From the NCBI RefSeq assembly GCF_017583065.1, contig NZ_JAGEVL010000001.1, forward strand, positions 124,001 to 188,000: 64,000 nucleotides of DNA, written 5' to 3'. This stretch comes from Staphylococcus shinii. GTDB taxonomy: Bacteria; Bacillota; Bacilli; Staphylococcales; Staphylococcaceae. A model generated the notes under the pieces. It did no database searches. It saw only the letters and a program-made list of their open reading frames with translations, and was not told the origin of the DNA. Of the stretch, positions 59,950 to 64,000 are shown piece by piece; positions within the stretch are counted from its first letter, which is position 1; every line of letters begins with the position of its first letter. The translations under genes and the position numbers were made by a program.

Positions 59950-60786
59950 ATGCAAGAAATTATGTTCATAAGATTAAATGAACTTATATTATTATTTTAT
60001 TTTTTTAGTATCGCTTGTTACTTTTTCGATTTTATCAAGAAGTTTTATAAAGTAAGAAGAATTGGTTTTGTTACATTAGGGGTTGTTTGGGTGTTACAAA
60101 CAATCTCTTTATCATTTTATATAAACGTTACGAAACAAGTACCATTGGGTAATATTTTTGATGTGTTTTTTGCACTAGCATGGTTGATTATTTCTATTTC
60201 CATTGTGATTAGTGTCATTAAACAAATAGATTTTTCCATTTTTTTATTTAACTTAATTGGTTTTGTCTTTATTGCTATGAGCACTTTTCAACCAATGCAT
60301 TACCATGGTACAGGTGAAAAATTAAACTTAATCAATGAATTGCTTATTGTACATGTGACATTTGCAATTATTAGTTACGCATTATTTGCCTTTGCCTTTG
60401 TAAATAGTATTTTATACTTAATTCAGTATAAAAATTTAAAGCAAAAGCGATTTGATCAAAAATATTTTAGAATTGCAAGTGTCGCTACGCTTGAACAAAT
60501 AGTATTTTATAGTAGTCTAATTGGTTTTTTATTTATCATTTTGAGTATTATCTTAGGTGCCCAGTGGGGCTTCAACGCTTTAGGGTTAAATATCTTAATA
60601 GATCCTAAAGTTGTTATGTCAATAATAATCACTTTGTTATATGGTATTTATATCATTTTTAGAGTGAAGCATACGTTAACTAAACATAAATTAATTTATT
60701 TTAATATCATCTTATTTTGTTTGAGTATGGTAAATTTATTTTTTGCTTCACATGTTTCTGATTTTCATCAATGGACAGGAATATAA
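59950..60786 (+). CDS. hemX: HemX, membrane protein of the CcsA/cytochrome c assembly family
   Basis: The 278-residue protein has about eight membrane helices and the CcsA-like segment QWGFNALGLN near residue 205, where cytochrome assembly proteins have a tryptophan-rich loop. In S. aureus HemX lowers the amount of glutamyl-tRNA reductase. The ATG has only a weak ribosome-binding site (GGTGATG), which may point to coupling to hemA 22 nt upstream. Confidence 0.88.
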   Translation: MQEIMFIRLNELILLFYFFSIACYFFDFIKKFYKVRRIGFVTLGVVWVLQTISLSFYINVTKQVPLGNIFDVFFALAWLIISISIVISVIKQIDFSIFLFNLIGFVFIAMSTFQPMHYHGTGEKLNLINELLIVHVTFAIISYALFAFAFVNSILYLIQYKNLKQKRFDQKYFRIASVATLEQIVFYSSLIGFLFIILSIILGAQWGFNALGLNILIDPKVVMSIIITLLYGIYIIFRVKHTLTKHKLIYFNIILFCLSMVNLFFASHVSDFHQWTGI

Positions 60787-60835
60787 TTATAAAAATTAAA
60801 TGATAAATAGTTGTATTTTTAGGAGGTTGCGCATG

Positions 60836-61768
60836 ATGCGTAAGTTAGTCGTTGGTTCAAGAAGAAGTAAATTAGCTTTGACACAAAGCCAACAGTTTAT
60901 AGATAAATTAAAAGCAATAAAGCCTGATTTAGATATCGAGATTAAAGAAATAGTAACTAAAGGTGATCGAATAATAGACAAACAGTTATCAAAAGTTGGT
61001 GGGAAAGGATTATTTGTTAAAGAAATACAAAACGAATTGTTCGACCACACAATAGATATGGCGATTCATTCTTTAAAAGATGTACCAAGTGTTATACCGG
61101 AAGGTTTAACGTTAGGTTGTATACCAGATCGTGAAAATCCATATGATGCCTATATAGCAAAAAATCACGTTAAATTGCACGAACTTCCTGACAATAGTAT
61201 TGTAGGTACTAGTTCATTGCGTCGTGGTGCACAAATTCTTGCAAAATATCCTAATTTACAAATTAAATGGATTCGAGGTAATATTGATACAAGGTTAAGT
61301 AAATTAGAAAATGAAGACTATGATGCCATTATTCTTGCTGCTGCTGGTCTTAGACGTATGGGGTGGTCTGATGATATCGTCACGACTTACCTAGATAAAG
61401 AAACGTTAATTCCTGCAATTGGGCAAGGTGCGTTAGGGATTGAATGTCGTTCAGATGACAAAGAATTACTAGATTTGTTAAGCAAAGTGCACAATAGTGA
61501 TGTTGCGTCGTGTGTGACTGCTGAAAGAACATTTTTAACACGTATGAACGGTAGTTGCCAAGTGCCTATCGGTGGCTATGCAACTAAAGAGAGTGATGGT
61601 GATGGTACAATTGAGTTTACCGGATTAATTATGTCGCCTGATGGCAAAGAACGTTACGAACACACAGAGCGAGGTACAAATCCAGTTGAGCTCGGTGAAA
61701 AAGTTACTGAAGTATTAAATGCGCAAGGCGCTTATGAAATAATTAAAGCACTAAACGAAGAACAATAA
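60836..61768 (+). CDS. hemC: Porphobilinogen deaminase
   Basis: The 310-residue enzyme starts [20 protein letters not shown]. It has [28 protein letters not shown] and the cofactor cysteine Cys241 in [10 protein letters not shown], which carries the dipyrromethane primer. It joins four porphobilinogens into hydroxymethylbilane. The ATGs at 60833 and 60836 are adjacent; AGGAGG at 60821-60826 fits the second slightly better and homologues start there. A frame from 60800 is upstream extension. Confidence 0.96.
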   Translation: MRKLVVGSRRSKLALTQSQQFIDKLKAIKPDLDIEIKEIVTKGDRIIDKQLSKVGGKGLFVKEIQNELFDHTIDMAIHSLKDVPSVIPEGLTLGCIPDRENPYDAYIAKNHVKLHELPDNSIVGTSSLRRGAQILAKYPNLQIKWIRGNIDTRLSKLENEDYDAIILAAAGLRRMGWSDDIVTTYLDKETLIPAIGQGALGIECRSDDKELLDLLSKVHNSDVASCVTAERTFLTRMNGSCQVPIGGYATKESDGDGTIEFTGLIMSPDGKERYEHTERGTNPVELGEKVTEVLNAQGAYEIIKALNEEQ

Positions 61769-61786
61769 TCCTTCGAGGTGAAAATA

Positions 61787-62473
61787 ATGAGACCAGTTAT
61801 AGTTATGACACAAACCAGTGAATTTAAAAGAAATGATGCTTGTATCTTACACAGACCGTTTATTCGTGTACAGCCATTATCATTCGATTTAAATTTATTG
61901 AATGTGAACTATGACTGGCTTATTTTTTCGTCCAAAAATGCGGTGAAGTTTTTTCAACCATATCTAACACGTGTTAAAGTGGATAAAATAGCAGTTATAG
62001 GTGAGAAAACTGCAGACTACTGTAAATCGCTAGGATTGAAGGTGTCGTTTTGCCCTAAAGACTATTCACAAGAAGGGTTTCTCGAATCGTTTTGTGCTGA
62101 TGAAGGAAGTAAAATATTGTTGCCTTCAAGTAGTGCGGCGAGGTCGTTATTACAAGATGAATTGCATAACCAAAAATATATAGTTCAGAAAATTGACTTG
62201 TATAAACCAGTTCCACATACTGATAATATCTGTGAAGTTAAAATGATGATTAAAAAAAATGAAATCGATGCTGTAGCTTTTGCAAGCTCTTCGGCTGTAC
62301 GTTACTTTTTTAATCATGAAGAACCAGTGAACTTTGAACATTATTTCGTAATTGGATTGCAAACATTGGAGACTTTATGTGAATATGATGCAAAAGGTAC
62401 AGTATCAGAAATTCAAACACTTGAATCATTAGTTAACAAAATAATAGAAAGTTGGGAAACAAATGCAATTTGA
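61787..62473 (+). CDS. hemD: Uroporphyrinogen-III synthase
   Basis: The 228-residue protein has the poorly conserved HemD fold. The recognisable parts are [13 protein letters not shown] near residue 45, [20 protein letters not shown] and [12 protein letters not shown] near residue 165. It closes and rearranges hydroxymethylbilane to uroporphyrinogen III. Identification rests mainly on its place between hemC and hemB plus these motifs. GAGGTG is 6 nt before the ATG at 61787. It overlaps hemB by 11 nt. Confidence 0.9.
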   Translation: MRPVIVMTQTSEFKRNDACILHRPFIRVQPLSFDLNLLNVNYDWLIFSSKNAVKFFQPYLTRVKVDKIAVIGEKTADYCKSLGLKVSFCPKDYSQEGFLESFCADEGSKILLPSSSAARSLLQDELHNQKYIVQKIDLYKPVPHTDNICEVKMMIKKNEIDAVAFASSSAVRYFFNHEEPVNFEHYFVIGLQTLETLCEYDAKGTVSEIQTLESLVNKIIESWETNAI

Positions 62474-63443
62474 TAGACATAGAAGATTACGTAGTAGTAA
62501 ATCAATGAGAAGTATGGTGCGTGAAACACATATAAGAAAAGAAGATTTAATTTACCCTATTTTTGTTGTAGAACGTGATAATGTTAAAGAGGAAATTAAA
62601 TCAATGCCAGGCATATACCAAATAAGTTTGAATCTACTAGGTGATGAAATTAAAGAAGCTTATGATTTAGGTATCAGAGGCATTATGTTTTTCGGTGTAC
62701 CAAATGAAAAAGATGCTGTAGGTACTGGCGCTTATGACCATAACGGTATAATACAAGAAGCGACTAGAAAAGCCAAATCAATGTACAGTGATTTATTGAT
62801 TGTAGCAGATACTTGTCTATGTGAGTATACAGACCACGGACACTGTGGTGTTATCAATGAAGAAACGAAAGATGTCGACAATGATAAATCATTGCCTTTA
62901 TTAGTAAAAACAGCAATTTCTCAAGTTGAAGCAGGAGCTGATATTATTGCCCCAAGTAATATGATGGATGGCTTTGTAGCAGAGATTCGTGAAGGCTTAG
63001 ATAAAGCAGGTTATCATAATGTACCTATTATGAGTTATGGTATTAAATATTCATCGAGTTTCTTCGGGCCATTCCGTGATGCAGCTGAATCTGCACCACA
63101 ATTTGGCGATCGCAAAACATATCAAATGGATCCAGCAAACCGTAGAGAAGCTTTAAGAGAACTTGATAGTGATTTAAATGAAGGTGCAGATATGATGATT
63201 GTTAAGCCTGCATTAAGCTTTTTAGATATTATTAGAGACGTTAGAAATACAACAAATGTTCCTGTTGTTGCATATAATGTAAGCGGTGAATACAGCATGA
63301 CTAAAGCTGCGGCAATTAACGGGTGGATAGACGAAAAGGCTGTAGTCATGGAACAAATGATTTCTATGAAACGCGCGGGTGCAGATATGATTATTACTTA
63401 TTTCTCAAAAGACATTTGTCGATATATAGATGAAGAACAATAG
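62463..63443 (+). CDS. hemB: Delta-aminolevulinic acid dehydratase
   Basis: The 326-residue enzyme has the metal-binding [14 protein letters not shown] near residue 117, active-site lysines in [18 protein letters not shown] and [11 protein letters not shown], and [11 protein letters not shown]. It condenses two 5-aminolevulinates to porphobilinogen. It starts inside the end of hemD, 11 nt overlapping, with a weak ribosome-binding site, so coupling is likely. hemL follows after 13 nt. Confidence 0.97.
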   Translation: MQFDRHRRLRSSKSMRSMVRETHIRKEDLIYPIFVVERDNVKEEIKSMPGIYQISLNLLGDEIKEAYDLGIRGIMFFGVPNEKDAVGTGAYDHNGIIQEATRKAKSMYSDLLIVADTCLCEYTDHGHCGVINEETKDVDNDKSLPLLVKTAISQVEAGADIIAPSNMMDGFVAEIREGLDKAGYHNVPIMSYGIKYSSSFFGPFRDAAESAPQFGDRKTYQMDPANRREALRELDSDLNEGADMMIVKPALSFLDIIRDVRNTTNVPVVAYNVSGEYSMTKAAAINGWIDEKAVVMEQMISMKRAGADMIITYFSKDICRYIDEEQ

Positions 63444-63456
63444 GAGGATGAATAAA

Positions 63457-64000
63457 ATGCGTTATAGTAATTCTGAAAAAGCAATGGAAAAAGCTCAACA
63501 TTTAATGCCTGGAGGCGTAAATAGTCCAGTTAGAGCTTTTAAATCTGTAGATACGCCAGCGATTTTTATGGATCATGGTGAAGGTTCAAGAATATATGAT
63601 ATTGATGGCAATGCTTACATTGATTATGTATTGAGTTGGGGACCGTTAATTTTAGGTCATAAAAATAAGCAAGTTATTGATAAAATTCATGAAGCAGTTG
63701 ATAAAGGTACAAGTTTTGGTGCGTCTACAACATTGGAAAACAAATTAGCAGAACTTGTTATAGATCGTGTGCCATCAATCGAAAAAGTACGTATGGTTTC
63801 ATCTGGTACAGAAGCAACATTAGATACCTTGCGTTTAGCTCGCGGCTATACTGGAAAAAATAAAATTATTAAATTTATTGGTTGTTATCACGGCCATAGT
63901 GATTCTTTACTAATTAAAGCTGGTTCGGGCGTTGCAACTTTAGGTTTACCAGATTCTCCAGGTGTCCCTGAAGGTATTGCTAAAAATACAATTACTGTGC
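63457..64000 (+). CDS. hemL: Glutamate-1-semialdehyde 2,1-aminomutase, N-terminal part
   Basis: The first 181 codons are present and the window ends inside the gene. The sequence [57 protein letters not shown] and [20 protein letters not shown] is that of the class III aminotransferase HemL. It converts glutamate-1-semialdehyde to 5-aminolevulinate using PMP/PLP. AGGAGG lies 9 nt before the ATG. The PLP lysine lies beyond the window. It closes the visible haem operon. Confidence 0.95.
   Translation, partial: MRYSNSEKAMEKAQHLMPGGVNSPVRAFKSVDTPAIFMDHGEGSRIYDIDGNAYIDYVLSWGPLILGHKNKQVIDKIHEAVDKGTSFGASTTLENKLAELVIDRVPSIEKVRMVSSGTEATLDTLRLARGYTGKNKIIKFIGCYHGHSDSLLIKAGSGVATLGLPDSPGVPEGIAKNTITV

Overview
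The window is about 64 kb of low-GC Gram-positive core chromosome. The proteins and gene order are those of Staphylococcus: rpsD-ezrA-thiI, ackA, ald, dnaE-accDA-pfkA-pyk, citZ-icd-phoPR-polA, gapB-nrdR-dnaBI-thrS, infC-rpmI-rplT, tig-clpX and hemAXCDBL. Several features point to a coagulase-negative species rather than S. aureus: a native-looking speG spermidine acetyltransferase gene, a cutC gene, and a secreted phytase-like protein beside ackA. The species cannot be fixed from the sequence alone. No prophage, IS element, CRISPR array, tRNA, rRNA or integrated island was seen.

Layout. 1-2.2 kb: tail of a glycerophosphodiesterase gene, then speG, rpsD and an fRMsr gene on the minus strand. 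2.4-6.7 kb: ezrA, then the cysteine desulfurase-thiI pair for tRNA 4-thiouridine. 6.7-12.3 kb: TSUP permease, sppA-RDD, tpx, a YtxK-type methyltransferase and ackA. 12.5-18.9 kb: phytase-like protein, two universal stress proteins, ald, cutC-pepQ and a UPF0173 hydrolase. 19-31 kb: ytoI-nrnA-dnaE, then malic enzyme-accD-accA and pfkA-pyk. 31-38 kb: a CycA-type permease, citZ, icd and phoPR. 38.7-47.3 kb: polA-mutM-coaE, gapB and nrdR-dnaB-dnaI. 47.3-53 kb: three RNA-regulated units in a row, namely T-box-thrS, lysine riboswitch-lysP and L20 leader-infC-rpmI-rplT. 53-64 kb: Nudix and YsoA-like genes, tig, clpX, engB, and the haem operon hemAXCDBL, with hemL cut by the window end.

The genes serve central carbon flow (pfkA, pyk, malic enzyme, citZ, icd, gapB, ackA), fatty-acid initiation (accDA), replication and repair (dnaE, polA, mutM, dnaB, dnaI), translation (rpsD, thrS, infC, rpmI, rplT), protein quality control (tig, clpX, sppA), redox defence (tpx, fRMsr) and haem synthesis. 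No undescribed multi-gene system was found. The observations most worth a second look are regulatory: a full-consensus cre over the speG promoter; a 19-bp perfect inverted repeat before the malic enzyme gene; a promoter nested inside the tpx terminator; candidate CcpA and CcpN sites at gapB; paired cre-like sites at pfkA; a promoter and palindrome at citZ; and an AUA start for infC.
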